A stretch of DNA of 64,000 nt, taken from positions 47,330 to 111,329 of the forward strand of contig CANGIY010000014.1 in assembly GCA_947454235.1 (NCBI GenBank), read 5' to 3'. The DNA is from Chitinophagaceae bacterium (GTDB lineage: Bacteria; Bacteroidota; Bacteroidia; Chitinophagales; Chitinophagaceae). Shown here one piece after another: positions 9,052 to 18,051 of this stretch (the first letter of the stretch is position 1; each line of letters starts with the position of its first letter). Below the pieces are notes generated by a model, which was not told where the DNA came from, searched no databases, and worked only from the letters and a program-made list of their open reading frames with translations. The translations under genes and the position numbers were made by a program.

Positions 9052-9082
9052 AAGCCGTCGGGGTATTTCCGGCGGTTTTTTC
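9052..9082 (+). terminator. Rho-independent terminator after the NHL-repeat gene
   Basis: AGCCGTCGG pairs with CCGGCGGTT (9 pairs, including G-T) around a short loop, followed by a run of T. It ends the transcript of the NHL-repeat gene and lies ~80 bases before the next start. Confidence 0.8.
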
Positions 9083-9136
9083 ATTTTTGGGCGATTGCTC
9101 TCTGTGCAGTCTTACACGTCAAATCAAAACGTTTGG

Positions 9137-9144
9137 TATTTTTG
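9137..9144 (+). promoter_or_regulatory. Putative -7 element (TATTTTTG)
   Basis: TATTTTTG fits TAnnTTTG and is placed ~18 bases before the ATG at 9162, between a terminator and the gene. No clear TTG was found at the expected -33 distance, so support is moderate. Confidence 0.4.
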
Positions 9145-9161
9145 GGTCAAATTTTCAGGGA

Positions 9162-10361
9162 ATGAAAAAAGTGCTTTTATTATTTGTTGCAGCATTTGCA
9201 GGAATAGGGCATTTAGCAGCTCAGTCATCGGGTTCTGGTGAATTGAAGATGATGTCAGAACGGCTGGTTACTTGCGACGACATGTTTTATAATGCACTGG
9301 TATTGATTCCCCGGTTTTATGAAGAAAAGAAGTACGACTCAGCAGATTTAATATCCAAATTTGTTTCACAAAATTGTGGTCTTTACGAGCCGGTATTTTC
9401 ATATCAGGTATTGCGCAGAATTGATGCAAACGATATGAAATTGAATCAGGTATTTGACTTGTACCTAGGGTATAACAAGAATCAGAACAAATCACTGAAT
9501 GAAACAAACAAGCTATCAGAATCTGTCATTTCTTACCTGGAAACGTACAAGGAACAATACGGTGTTACAGTAAATAATACCGGTTACCCTCAGTATGTTT
9601 TTGAAGTGCAGCAAAAGTACTACTCTTTCATTCGCAGGCTGGCAGAATCACTGCTCAACAAACCTGGATTAGATTCGATGCAGGAAAATTTGTTGCGTTT
9701 TTACGCTAATCCCGCCACTTCAGATTTTTCAAGGTGGTCGCAAACCAATTATAGCGGCTCAGTGATACACGAAGACTACAAGCAGCAAATGAAGCGCACC
9801 TCGTTCAGTTACAGAATGCAGGCAGGATTATGGACACCGAATGGAAACATCGATATTTTAGGCAATCACCCATCGATTGGATTTGGTTTCGGCCCCAGAA
9901 TCAATAAGACCCTGATTGAAATGCACTTTGATATCGCTTTCATCAAATCACCGCGTGATTATAATATCTATGCATACGACACTGTATTTCCTACCCATAG
10001 ATTTGAAACCATTTATTTTGGGTTCAATATAGATCAGCCAATTATTTCAACCCGTAAAAGTGAAATTTCTTTGCTGGGCGGTACAGGCGTTGATATTCTG
10101 AACATTGTAGAAAATACAAGTCAGGACAAGAATACTAACAATGCTGTCAATCTTTATTCATTCAATTTGAACGGTGGTTTAGAGTATCGCTACTTCTACC
10201 ATGGGCTTGATACGCGCAATGGAGTGCTTTCTTCATCGTATATAGGGCTGCAAGCCAGGTTCAACTTAATTAACTACTGTAATACTAATGGTACCGACCT
10301 TGCGGGTCAGTACACATTAATATCACTGGTTTGGGGAGGGTTCGCGAAAGTGATACACTAA
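9162..10361 (+). CDS. Secreted hypothetical protein, probable outer-membrane beta-barrel at the C-terminus
   Basis: 399-residue protein from the ATG at 9162 (MKKVLLLFVAAFAG), with a signal peptide ending at LAAQ. The ORF-track start at 9045 lies inside the preceding terminator and is rejected. The N-terminal half is helical with no recognised motif. The C-terminal half (from ~YRMQAGLWTPNGN) alternates hydrophobic and polar residues with many aromatics (GFGFGPRI, TIYFGFNID, LYSFNLNGGLEYRYFY) and ends in VWGGFAKVIH, which suggests a small outer-membrane barrel of the kind common in Bacteroidota. I do not recognise the family, and no function is claimed. Confidence 0.7.
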   Translation: MKKVLLLFVAAFAGIGHLAAQSSGSGELKMMSERLVTCDDMFYNALVLIPRFYEEKKYDSADLISKFVSQNCGLYEPVFSYQVLRRIDANDMKLNQVFDLYLGYNKNQNKSLNETNKLSESVISYLETYKEQYGVTVNNTGYPQYVFEVQQKYYSFIRRLAESLLNKPGLDSMQENLLRFYANPATSDFSRWSQTNYSGSVIHEDYKQQMKRTSFSYRMQAGLWTPNGNIDILGNHPSIGFGFGPRINKTLIEMHFDIAFIKSPRDYNIYAYDTVFPTHRFETIYFGFNIDQPIISTRKSEISLLGGTGVDILNIVENTSQDKNTNNAVNLYSFNLNGGLEYRYFYHGLDTRNGVLSSSYIGLQARFNLINYCNTNGTDLAGQYTLISLVWGGFAKVIH

Positions 10362-10386
10362 ACGTCTAGGTTATCCCCCTAATTCC

Positions 10387-11067
10387 TTATAATTCAATTG
10401 TTTTTCCTACTTCAGGCAGTATGAGTTCAATGCCTTCTTTCGCAAACATGGCTATAGCTGCTTCATGGTCAATTTTGATATAACCAAACGTATCAAAATG
10501 CACACCAATGATTTTTTTACAGTTGATCATTTTTGCTGCGATTACAGCGTCAGCGGCATCCATGGTAAAGTTGCCACCCACGGGGAGAATTGCAAAATCC
10601 ATTGAGCCGTAATATTGAAACATTTGAAATTCAGAAGTCAACGAAGTGTCGCCTGAATAGTAAAACGTTTTTTCTTTTCCGTACACAACAAAGCCTCCTG
10701 GGTTGCCACCATAAGTGCCATCGGGTAGTACACTGCTGTGCATTGCAGGTACATACCTCACCTTTCCAATTTCAAAATTGAATGAGCCAAAGTTCATAGG
10801 ATGGAAGTTAGTTACGCCTTGTTTTTCAGCCCATGAAATAATTTCATAAGCTGAAATGACTTTAGCATTTGTACGCTTAGCAATACTTACCAAGTCGCCT
10901 ACATGGTCGCCATGACCGTGCGATACCAGAATGTAATCAGCTTGAATATCATCGGCATTTACTTTTCCTGCTGCCGATGGGTTACCAGTGATGAACGGAT
11001 CGAAAAGAATTTTTTTGCCATCAGTTTCAATCATGAAAGTGGCGTGACCATAAAAAGTAAATTTCAT
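10387..11067 (-). CDS. Metal-dependent hydrolase, UPF0173 / metallo-beta-lactamase superfamily
   Basis: 226-residue cytoplasmic protein from the ATG at 11067. It has the metallo-beta-lactamase fold signature SHGHGDHVGD for the di-metal site, further ligands in PAMHSS, YYSGDT and IGVHFDT, and the short UPF0173 (YtkL-like) length. The ORF begins MKFTFYGHATFMIETDG, the typical UPF0173 opening. Such proteins are predicted Zn-dependent hydrolases of unknown substrate, and nothing here indicates antibiotic hydrolysis. It lies downstream of rlmD on the same strand after ~53 bases and may be cotranscribed with it. It converges with the gene ending at 10361. Confidence 0.9.
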   Translation of the reverse strand: MKFTFYGHATFMIETDGKKILFDPFITGNPSAAGKVNADDIQADYILVSHGHGDHVGDLVSIAKRTNAKVISAYEIISWAEKQGVTNFHPMNFGSFNFEIGKVRYVPAMHSSVLPDGTYGGNPGGFVVYGKEKTFYYSGDTSLTSEFQMFQYYGSMDFAILPVGGNFTMDAADAVIAAKMINCKKIIGVHFDTFGYIKIDHEAAIAMFAKEGIELILPEVGKTIEL

Positions 11068-11120
11068 ATACAATTGAGGTTTGTTGTCAAAAATAAGGTT
11101 GAAGAATCAAATAACGATTT

Positions 11121-12539
11121 CTATTTTTTAAGCTCCAGAAGTACTACATTTTCAATGTGGTGTGTATGCGGGAACATATCAACCGGTTGCACTTTCTTTA
11201 TATCGTACATAGTACACAGCAGTTGCAGATCGCGTGCCTGGGTAGCCGGGTTACAGCTGACATAAACAATTCTTGGGGCAGCCATTTTCAACAACTGATC
11301 TACCAGTTTTGTATGCATTCCTGCCCTTGGCGGGTCGGTAATTATCACATCAGGCTTGCCATGTTGCGTAAAGAAGTCATCAGTACAAATATCAATTACG
11401 TCGCCTGTAAAGAAGGTACAATGGTCGAGGTTGTTAATTGAAGCATTTTCACGGGCGTCAATAATTGCATCGTCAATTACTTCAATACCTACTACTTTTT
11501 TCGCACCCGCTGAACAAAAAATACCTATTGAGCCGGTTCCGCAGTACAAATCATAAAGCGTTTCACTGCCTGTTAGTCCGGCAAAATCTCTCGCTACTTT
11601 ATACAGCGTTTCTGCCTGGCGGGAATTGGTCTGGAAGAATGATTTTGGTGAAATTTTGAATACATATTGTTCGAGTTGCTCCCTGATGAAAGCAGTACCC
11701 TTGAACACTTTTACATCCCGGTCGTAAATAGTGTCGTTCTTTTTATCGTTGATGGTGTATTGGAGCGAAGTTATACCCGGTATGTTGGCATCCATGTGTT
11801 TGAGCAAATCAAACAACACATTATCATCTTCGTAAGCTACAACGAGGTTAATCATTAATTCTCCCAAAGTAGTTTTCCTGATGATAATATTGCGCAACCA
11901 GCCCGTGTGTTTACGTATGTCGTAGTAAGGGAGTTGGTGTTCTAAAGAATATTTGCGCACTACATCCAGTATCAGGTTTACCGGGTCTTCCAGCAAGTAA
12001 CATGTTTCAATCGGTACAACTTTATCGAACAAGCCTGGTGCATGGAAGCCAAAAGCCGGTTCGGGTTCAAACTTTTCGTCGCGCGATTCAATTTCTTCAA
12101 AGGTTCTGTATTTCTGTGTTGAGAAAGTAAATTCCAGTTTGTTTCTGTAGTATTTATCATCAGCACTACCTAATATAGGAAACATCTCACGAAACTCGAG
12201 GTGACCAATTCTTTTGAGTTGATCTTCAACTTGTTGCTGTTTGTATTTGAGCTGAATAGGGTAGGGCAACATTTGCCATTTACACCCACCGCAAACACCA
12301 AAGTGCTGGCAAAAAGGTTGTACCCTGTCAGGCGATGGTGTTATCAATTTCACCATGCGTGCTTCAGCCCATGCACTTTTGTTTTTTGTTGTTACTGCAT
12401 TAATTACGTCGCCGGGAACTACGTTTTCAACAAATACTACCTTCCCATCTTCAAGGTGAGCGATACTTTTACCTTCGGCAGCATAAGCATCAATAGTTAA
12501 ATGCTCGAGCGGAACGCGTTTTTTCTTTTTACTAGACAA
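11121..12539 (-). CDS. rlmD: 23S rRNA (uracil-C5)-methyltransferase RlmD (RumA/TrmA family)
   Basis: 472-residue RNA m5U methyltransferase. Order: N-terminal TRAM-like OB domain (~1-65), 4Fe-4S cysteines Cys77, Cys83, Cys86 (FCQHFGVCGGC) and Cys180, then the SAM-binding domain with LYDLYCGTGSIGIFCS, the TDPPRAGMH motif and the nucleophile loop VSCNPATQARDL. This set is characteristic of RumA/RlmD-type enzymes that methylate 23S rRNA; RlmCD or TrmA-like specificity cannot be excluded from sequence alone. The start is a TTG at 12539, preceded by a -7-like element at 12583-12590; no ATG lies before the TRAM domain. Possibly cotranscribed with the UPF0173 gene. Confidence 0.92.
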   Translation of the reverse strand: MSSKKKKRVPLEHLTIDAYAAEGKSIAHLEDGKVVFVENVVPGDVINAVTTKNKSAWAEARMVKLITPSPDRVQPFCQHFGVCGGCKWQMLPYPIQLKYKQQQVEDQLKRIGHLEFREMFPILGSADDKYYRNKLEFTFSTQKYRTFEEIESRDEKFEPEPAFGFHAPGLFDKVVPIETCYLLEDPVNLILDVVRKYSLEHQLPYYDIRKHTGWLRNIIIRKTTLGELMINLVVAYEDDNVLFDLLKHMDANIPGITSLQYTINDKKNDTIYDRDVKVFKGTAFIREQLEQYVFKISPKSFFQTNSRQAETLYKVARDFAGLTGSETLYDLYCGTGSIGIFCSAGAKKVVGIEVIDDAIIDARENASINNLDHCTFFTGDVIDICTDDFFTQHGKPDVIITDPPRAGMHTKLVDQLLKMAAPRIVYVSCNPATQARDLQLLCTMYDIKKVQPVDMFPHTHHIENVVLLELKK

Positions 12540-12582
12540 TTTAAAATGTGTTTTGGTTGTAAGAACCCAATTTTCGATGGCG

Positions 12583-12590
12583 CAAATTTA
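12583..12590 (-). promoter_or_regulatory. Putative -7 element for rlmD (TAAATTTG on minus strand)
   Basis: CAAATTTA on the plus strand reads TAAATTTG on the minus strand, fitting TAnnTTTG, about 45 bases before the rlmD TTG start. No good -33 TTG was seen. Confidence 0.4.
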
Positions 12591-12759
12591 TATGCAAAAG
12601 GGCATAGTATCGCTGTATGGTTTATTTTGGGAGTGGTTTTCTTAAAGGTTTGTATAAGAACTGTTATTGATTTCTAAAAATAACAGGTCGAAAAAATGGC
12701 AAATCGGTGTTGTTACATTCTTTTATGAATTTTTTAGCTAAACCTTTCCCGACAATTAA

Positions 12760-12767
12760 TAATTTTG
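12760..12767 (+). promoter_or_regulatory. Putative -7 element (TAATTTTG)
   Basis: TAATTTTG matches TAnnTTTG 38 bases before the ATG of the first thioredoxin-like gene. The -33 TTG is not obvious. Judged from position and motif. Confidence 0.45.
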
Positions 12768-12805
12768 AACCTGTCTAATAGCTGTAACCAAATATTCAAA
12801 AACCT

Positions 12806-14296
12806 ATGAATCAGGTAAAAAAATTACTTACTGTTGCTTTAGCCTTATGTGCCCTGCAATCTAATGCCCAAAAGTCTACCGACAAATCTAAAGGCGGTGG
12901 GTTACACAAGGCGTACAATATTAAGCTCGTATTGCCCGATGTGAAAGATACCGGTGTTTATCTGGCGCACTTTTATGGCAAGGGTGGCAATGAAATTTAC
13001 ATCTCCGATTCGGCTAAGTTTAAGAAAGGAGGCATTGCCGAATTTCATTCGAACGATAGCAACTTCGTAGGTGGTTCGTACATGCTTTTGATGTCTGATA
13101 AACGCACCAATTTCGAATTTTTGCTCGATCGTGGCGATAACTTGACCATCACTGGTTCGGTGGAAAAACTTCCCGAGAGCCTTAAGTTCACAGGTTCGCA
13201 CCAAAACGATTTGTTCATAGATTATGAAATTAAAGCACGAGAAAATGGTGAAGCGCAACAAAAGCTGGTAAAAGAACTTGAAACTTGCAAGACAAAAGAA
13301 GATACTGCTAAAGTGAGAGAGAAATCAGTGGCGCAAAGCAAGAAATTTGTGAATTACAGGCGCGATGTGGTTAAAAATAATCCGGGTTCATTGGTTGCAA
13401 GCATCCTGAATGCGCTAGAAAAACCTGAAATTCCTGAAGGCGACCATTTCTTAGCTGATGGAAAAACAAAAGACTCAACTTTTGCATACAGGTATTATAA
13501 AAACCACTTTTGGGATTATTTCAACTTTCAGGACGACCGTTTGATTTACACACCATTGTATGACGGTTTACTTGATGAATATTTCAGCAAAGAAGTACTT
13601 CCTTACCCTGACTCTGTTGAGCAGGAAGGCGACATGTTGTTGAAGAAAGCACGTGGTTCGAAAGATGTGTTCAAATACACGCTTTACTGGCTCACTAAAT
13701 ACGTTGAAAACAGTAAAGTAATGGGCTTGAGCGATGCATTCGTGTATTTCGTTGAAAACTATTACATGAAAGGTGATGCATTCTGGCTTTCTCAGGGCGA
13801 CCTTCAAAAATACATTGACAGGGCTCGTAAAATGGGACCAAATGTAATTGGTAACGTGGCTCCTGAATTGAAATTGCCAAACGTAGGTAACAAGAAAACA
13901 GAAACACTTTCACAAGTGAAATCAAAATACACGCTTGTTATGTTCTATTCGCCAAACTGCGGTCACTGTCAGCACGAAATTCCTGCTTTGGACTCAGCTT
14001 ATGAGGCAAGTTTGAAAGAAAAAGGTTTGACAATATTTACCGTAGCTACCGAGGGCGACGATAAAGCTATTAACGCATTCCTTGAAAAACACAAAGTAGA
14101 TAAAAAGTGGGTGAACACCTGGGATCCTGAAAACGTAGGTAACTACCATAACAATTACGACGTGTACAGCACTCCTACAATTTACTTGCTTGACGATCGT
14201 AAAATAATTGTTGGTAAAAGGCTCGACCATAGCAATATCGGTAGCCTGATAGACATGAACGAACGTAAGAAAAAGGAAAAAACTCAAAAGAAATAA
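12806..14296 (+). CDS. Thioredoxin-like protein with DUF4369 and DUF5106 domains (CGHC), copy A
   Basis: 496-residue secreted protein. Signal peptide MNQVKKLLTVALALCALQSNAQ, then a DUF4369 beta domain (~35-140; YNIKLVLPDVKDTGVYLAHF), a helical DUF5106 domain (~140-345) and a C-terminal thioredoxin fold of the TlpA/ResA class with SPNCGHCQ (Cys385-Gly-His-Cys388) and cis-Pro segment YSTPTIYLL. The CGHC dipeptide is the one found in protein disulfide isomerase, more oxidising than the CPxC of most TlpA/ResA proteins. It is closely related to the next gene. It should act in the periplasm on protein disulfides. It ends in a strong terminator, so copy B has its own promoter. Lysine-rich tail. Confidence 0.9.
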   Translation: MNQVKKLLTVALALCALQSNAQKSTDKSKGGGLHKAYNIKLVLPDVKDTGVYLAHFYGKGGNEIYISDSAKFKKGGIAEFHSNDSNFVGGSYMLLMSDKRTNFEFLLDRGDNLTITGSVEKLPESLKFTGSHQNDLFIDYEIKARENGEAQQKLVKELETCKTKEDTAKVREKSVAQSKKFVNYRRDVVKNNPGSLVASILNALEKPEIPEGDHFLADGKTKDSTFAYRYYKNHFWDYFNFQDDRLIYTPLYDGLLDEYFSKEVLPYPDSVEQEGDMLLKKARGSKDVFKYTLYWLTKYVENSKVMGLSDAFVYFVENYYMKGDAFWLSQGDLQKYIDRARKMGPNVIGNVAPELKLPNVGNKKTETLSQVKSKYTLVMFYSPNCGHCQHEIPALDSAYEASLKEKGLTIFTVATEGDDKAINAFLEKHKVDKKWVNTWDPENVGNYHNNYDVYSTPTIYLLDDRKIIVGKRLDHSNIGSLIDMNERKKKEKTQKK

Positions 14297-14302
14297 AAGC
14301 TC

Positions 14303-14337
14303 AAAAAAGCAGTTAAAACATTTTAGCTGCTTTTTTT
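14303..14337 (+). terminator. Rho-independent terminator between the thioredoxin-like paralogues
   Basis: AAAAAAGCAGTTAAAA pairs with TTTTAGCTGCTTTTTT across a 2-base loop, giving a long, nearly perfect A/T-flanked hairpin with a T run. Confidence 0.85.
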
Positions 14338-14364
14338 GAATGTATTAATTCCTGATTAAAGAAG

Positions 14365-14395
14365 TTGAAAAGTAACCCAATTAACGGTACTTTTG
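14365..14395 (+). promoter_or_regulatory. Bacteroidota-type promoter (TTG-N20-TAnnTTTG)
   Basis: TTG at 14365-14367 and TACTTTTG at 14388-14395, separated by 20 bases, are an excellent fit to the Bacteroidota -33/-7 consensus. The ATG of copy B follows ~40 bases later. Best promoter candidate in the window. Confidence 0.7.
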
Positions 14396-14434
14396 AGCAC
14401 ACTAACCATTCATAAATAATACCCCAAAACAAAC

Positions 14435-15883
14435 ATGAAAAGGATAATAGCACTACTTTTTTGCGCCATTTTTGCCACATCAGCGGCATTTGCAGGCAAA
14501 AAAGGATATAAAATTCAATTGAAGCTTTCGGGTGTAAAGGACTCGATGGTGTACTTGGTACACTATTACGGAAAGCCGTTACCTAAAATTTACAAGTCCG
14601 ATTCTGCTATTTTTAATAAGAAAGGAATAGCTGAATTCAACTCCAACGATTCAACATTTGTAGGTGGTATCTACATCATGTTGCTTTCTGACAAGAAAAC
14701 ATACTTTGAATTCTTGTTGAATGCAGGTGATGATATCTCTATTTCAGGTAAAATTGGTGATTTGCCGGGCAGTCTGGTGTTCAGAAATTCGCCCGAAAAC
14801 GAGCCATTCAAACGTTATGAAGAGTTTTTGAAAACCTACAGCGAAAGGCAGGAGGGATACAAAAAAGAACTTTCGCAGGCAAAATCAAGTGCTGACACTG
14901 CCGATGTAAGGAAGAGAGCGGTTGCAGCAGCCAAAGAGTTGAATAAATATAGAAAAGACTTCGCTACAAAAAATCCTAACACATTTTTAGCCGAAATATT
15001 CAATGCACTTGAAGTGGTGCAGGTGCCTGAAGGCGATCATTTTTTGCCTGATGGTAAAACAAAAGACTCTACGTTTGGCTTCACATACTTCAAAGCACAT
15101 TACTGGGATGGCTGGAACTTTCAAGACGATCGTTTAATCAACACTCCTTTGTATGATGCTAAGCTGGAAGAATATGTAACCAGGCTTACGCTTCCTTACC
15201 CTGACAGCCTTGAAAAAGAAGCTGACTTCTTATTGAAAAAGACGAAAGGCACTAAAGATTTGTTTAAATACACTTTGTGGTGGTTGACACAATATATTGA
15301 AAACAGCAAAGTAATGGGTGTTGACGAAGTATTTGTTTATCTCGTTGAGAACTATTACATGAAGGGCGATGCTTTTTGGTTAACGCCTGAAGAGTTGAAA
15401 AAATATACCGACAGGGCACAAAAAATTGCTCCAAACGTAATTGGTAATGTGTCTCCTGAAGTGAAAGTGAAGAATGTATTTACTCAGGAAGATGTTTCAT
15501 TGAGCAGCATTAAGGGTGGTAAGTTTTACTTGCTGGTGTTTTATTCTCCCGATTGCGGTCACTGTCAAAAAGAAATTCCATTGATTGACTCGGTTTATAA
15601 GGCAGCTTTTAAAGCAAAGGGCGGTAAAATATTTACAGTTTCAACCGAAGGTGACAGCAAGAAAATTCAGGAGTTTCTGATCAAAAATAAATTGGAAGAA
15701 TGGACAAATAACTGGGATCCGGACAACCAGGGCGGCTGGAGAAACAATTTTGATGTGTACAGTACTCCAACAATTTACCTATTAGACGAAAAGAAAATCA
15801 TTAGGGGTAAACGCCTCGACCACTCAAACATCATGACTGTAATTGAAATGATGGAGAAGAGAGCAAAAGACCAAAAAAAGTAA
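14435..15883 (+). CDS. Thioredoxin-like protein with DUF4369 and DUF5106 domains (CGHC), copy B
   Basis: 482-residue secreted paralogue of the preceding gene, with the same order: signal peptide to FAGKK, DUF4369 (~20-125), DUF5106 (~130-340) and a TlpA/ResA-like thioredoxin domain with SPDCGHCQ (Cys374, Cys377) and YSTPTIYLLDE. Long stretches are shared with copy A, such as VPEGDHFLPDGKTKDSTF and YFENYYMKGDAFWL-type segments, so this is a tandem duplication. It has its own promoter and is followed after 42 bases by the parvulin gene, which suggests an operon for envelope protein folding. Family identity is sure; the substrate is not known. Confidence 0.9.
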   Translation: MKRIIALLFCAIFATSAAFAGKKGYKIQLKLSGVKDSMVYLVHYYGKPLPKIYKSDSAIFNKKGIAEFNSNDSTFVGGIYIMLLSDKKTYFEFLLNAGDDISISGKIGDLPGSLVFRNSPENEPFKRYEEFLKTYSERQEGYKKELSQAKSSADTADVRKRAVAAAKELNKYRKDFATKNPNTFLAEIFNALEVVQVPEGDHFLPDGKTKDSTFGFTYFKAHYWDGWNFQDDRLINTPLYDAKLEEYVTRLTLPYPDSLEKEADFLLKKTKGTKDLFKYTLWWLTQYIENSKVMGVDEVFVYLVENYYMKGDAFWLTPEELKKYTDRAQKIAPNVIGNVSPEVKVKNVFTQEDVSLSSIKGGKFYLLVFYSPDCGHCQKEIPLIDSVYKAAFKAKGGKIFTVSTEGDSKKIQEFLIKNKLEEWTNNWDPDNQGGWRNNFDVYSTPTIYLLDEKKIIRGKRLDHSNIMTVIEMMEKRAKDQKK

Positions 15884-15925
15884 TTAATTTCGAAGCCTAA
15901 AAACACTTATTTAACTGCACAGAAT

Positions 15926-17884
15926 ATGCGAAAGTTTTTATTGACTACCCTGATTACCGGCGCTGCAATAGGTTCCGGATATGCCCAAAACCTATTTACT
16001 TACGGAAATAAGTCGGTCACTAAAGAAGAGTTTTTAAGAGTGTACAAAAAAAATGCACTCAAAGGTAAAGCTGATATGAGCGATACCGCACTCAAAAGTT
16101 ATCTTGATTTATACAGCCTGTTCCGCATGAAAGTTGCTGAGGCTGAAAAACAACATCTTGATACTGTTGAGAAAATTAAGAAAGACCTTGACTCGTATCG
16201 TAAGTCGCTTGCCCGTAATTACCTCACTGATGAGCAAATGACCAATAAGCTTGTTAAAGAAGCTTATGACAGAATGAAGGAGAATATTCATGTTGAGTAT
16301 ATCCTTATTTCTTGCCCTCCGGGTTCTGATTCTACAGCTCCTTACAAGAAAATTGACAGCATCTATAAAGTGCTCGTCGATAAAAAAGGAAACTTCGAAG
16401 ATCTCGCCAAAGATCTTTCAGATGACAAAGGAACAAAAGACAGGAATGGCGATGCAGGTTTCCTTACTTCAATGCAAACCGTATATCCGTTTGAAAATGC
16501 GATGTACAACACTCCGGTTGGTAAGTTCTCAAAACCTTTCAGAACGCAATTCGGTTATGTAATTGTAAAAGTGCTTGAAAAGCGCAAGGATATCGGTACT
16601 ATGAAAGTAGCTCAGATATTGTTGGCTACTCCGAAACTGAAAGGAGAAGAGGGTGTCAGGGTTGCAAAAGCAAAAGCTGACAGTATCTCTGCGGCATTGA
16701 AAGCAGGAGCTTCTTTCAGTGAAATGGTTAAAAAGTACTCTGAAGACAACTATTCATTGCGCGATAGTGGTGTTTTGAAACCATTCGGTTCAGGTACATA
16801 TAGAGCTGCATTCGAAAATGCAGCAGTTGCGCTTAAAAACCCGGGCGATATCTCTGCTCCGGTTAAAACTGACTTCGGGTTTCACATTATCAAGTTGATA
16901 TCAAAAACAGATTTGAAACCATTCGATTCTATCAAAAATCAATTGAAAAAGCGTGTAGAAAACGACTCAAGGGCTTCTATGGCTCGTGAAGTGTACATGG
17001 CTAAAGTGAAAGAGAAGAACGGTTACAAAGAGTTTAGCGCGAACATCGAAGAGATTTACAAAAAAATAGATAAAGCGATTGTTGACACTGGTAAAGCGCG
17101 TGGTTCTTTCAACGCAAGCAGCCTTTCTGATGCCAACAAACCTGTATTTACTTTAGATGGCGTAACCTACACTCAATACGATTTCGTGAAATTCCTGGAT
17201 GAATTGACGCATTCAAGAATCATGAACAATCGTATGCCTACAATCACTGACGGCTTTACAAACTACACAAGTAAAGCACTAAATGATGTTCAGGAGAAAA
17301 AGCTGGAAAAAGAAAATCCGGAATTCAGAAACCTGATGAGCGAATACAGAGATGGTATCTTGTTGTTTGAATTGATGGACAGAAATGTTTGGAGTAAAGC
17401 ATCTAAAGATTCAGCAGGTTTGAAAGCTTTCTTTGAGACACGTAAAGGCAAGTACATGTGGGAGCCTGGCTTTGAAGGTTCAGTTTATACTTTCAAAAAT
17501 AAAGCGGCACTTGATACGGGTATGATGTTTATTAACGATGCTAAATTAACCGACGAAGAAATACTGAAAGCATTGAATACACAGTCAACGCCAGACAGAG
17601 TGAACATTCAGCGCGGACGTTATGAGTTCTCTAAATTCAGAGATGCTTCTCAGGCTGAATTGACCAATAACAACAAAAAGGTAATCAACATGCCTAACGG
17701 TTCATTCAAAGTTGTTTATGCACGTCAGATATTCAATACCCCTGGTCCTAAAACTTTAGAAGAAGCACGCGGATATGTTGTGGCTGAATATCAGGATTTC
17801 CTTGAAAAACAATTCAATGAAAAAATGCGTCGTGAATTCCCAGTGAAAGTTAACGATGCAGTTCTGAAAAGCTGTTCTAAATAA
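15926..17884 (+). CDS. Secreted peptidylprolyl isomerase with two parvulin domains (SurA/PpiD-like)
   Basis: 652-residue protein with signal peptide MRKFLLTTLITGAAIGSGYAQ. The N-terminal ~110 residues are a helical chaperone-like region. Two parvulin rotamase domains follow: the first at ~120-225 (VEYILISCPPG ... AMYNTPVGKFSKPFRTQFGYVIVKV) and the second at ~228-335 (MKVAQILLATPK ... ALKNPGDISAPVKTDFGFHIIKL). The remaining ~300 residues have a SurA-like alpha/beta look without a recognised motif. Parvulins of this kind speed proline isomerisation and chaperone outer-membrane proteins in the periplasm. Encoded 42 bases after thioredoxin-like copy B and ended by a terminator, so the two are probably cotranscribed. 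Confidence 0.92.
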   Translation: MRKFLLTTLITGAAIGSGYAQNLFTYGNKSVTKEEFLRVYKKNALKGKADMSDTALKSYLDLYSLFRMKVAEAEKQHLDTVEKIKKDLDSYRKSLARNYLTDEQMTNKLVKEAYDRMKENIHVEYILISCPPGSDSTAPYKKIDSIYKVLVDKKGNFEDLAKDLSDDKGTKDRNGDAGFLTSMQTVYPFENAMYNTPVGKFSKPFRTQFGYVIVKVLEKRKDIGTMKVAQILLATPKLKGEEGVRVAKAKADSISAALKAGASFSEMVKKYSEDNYSLRDSGVLKPFGSGTYRAAFENAAVALKNPGDISAPVKTDFGFHIIKLISKTDLKPFDSIKNQLKKRVENDSRASMAREVYMAKVKEKNGYKEFSANIEEIYKKIDKAIVDTGKARGSFNASSLSDANKPVFTLDGVTYTQYDFVKFLDELTHSRIMNNRMPTITDGFTNYTSKALNDVQEKKLEKENPEFRNLMSEYRDGILLFELMDRNVWSKASKDSAGLKAFFETRKGKYMWEPGFEGSVYTFKNKAALDTGMMFINDAKLTDEEILKALNTQSTPDRVNIQRGRYEFSKFRDASQAELTNNNKKVINMPNGSFKVVYARQIFNTPGPKTLEEARGYVVAEYQDFLEKQFNEKMRREFPVKVNDAVLKSCSK

Positions 17885-17904
17885 TATAAATTAAAGTATG
17901 TATA

Positions 17905-17936
17905 GAGGCCGGGTTCGAAAGAGTCCGGCTTTTTTC
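17905..17936 (+). terminator. Rho-independent terminator after the parvulin gene
   Basis: GCCGG and CCGGC pair around a 12-base loop, followed by TTTTTT. Ends the thioredoxin-like/parvulin transcript. Confidence 0.75.
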
Positions 17937-18051
17937 TTGCGACGATAATTCCCATTTTCTAACAGATGTATATCCTTGTCACAAAAAAGTCATTGAAGTG
18001 TGGGCTTTCTTTTATCTTTACGTATCTGCTTTATGGTAGGTTTTTTCGAAG

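Noticed and set aside
12806-15883. Thioredoxin-like pair considered as cytochrome c maturation (ResA/CcmG) proteins
   Set aside because: The active site is CGHC not CxPC, DUF4369/DUF5106 domains are attached, and no ccm/ccs genes are nearby.
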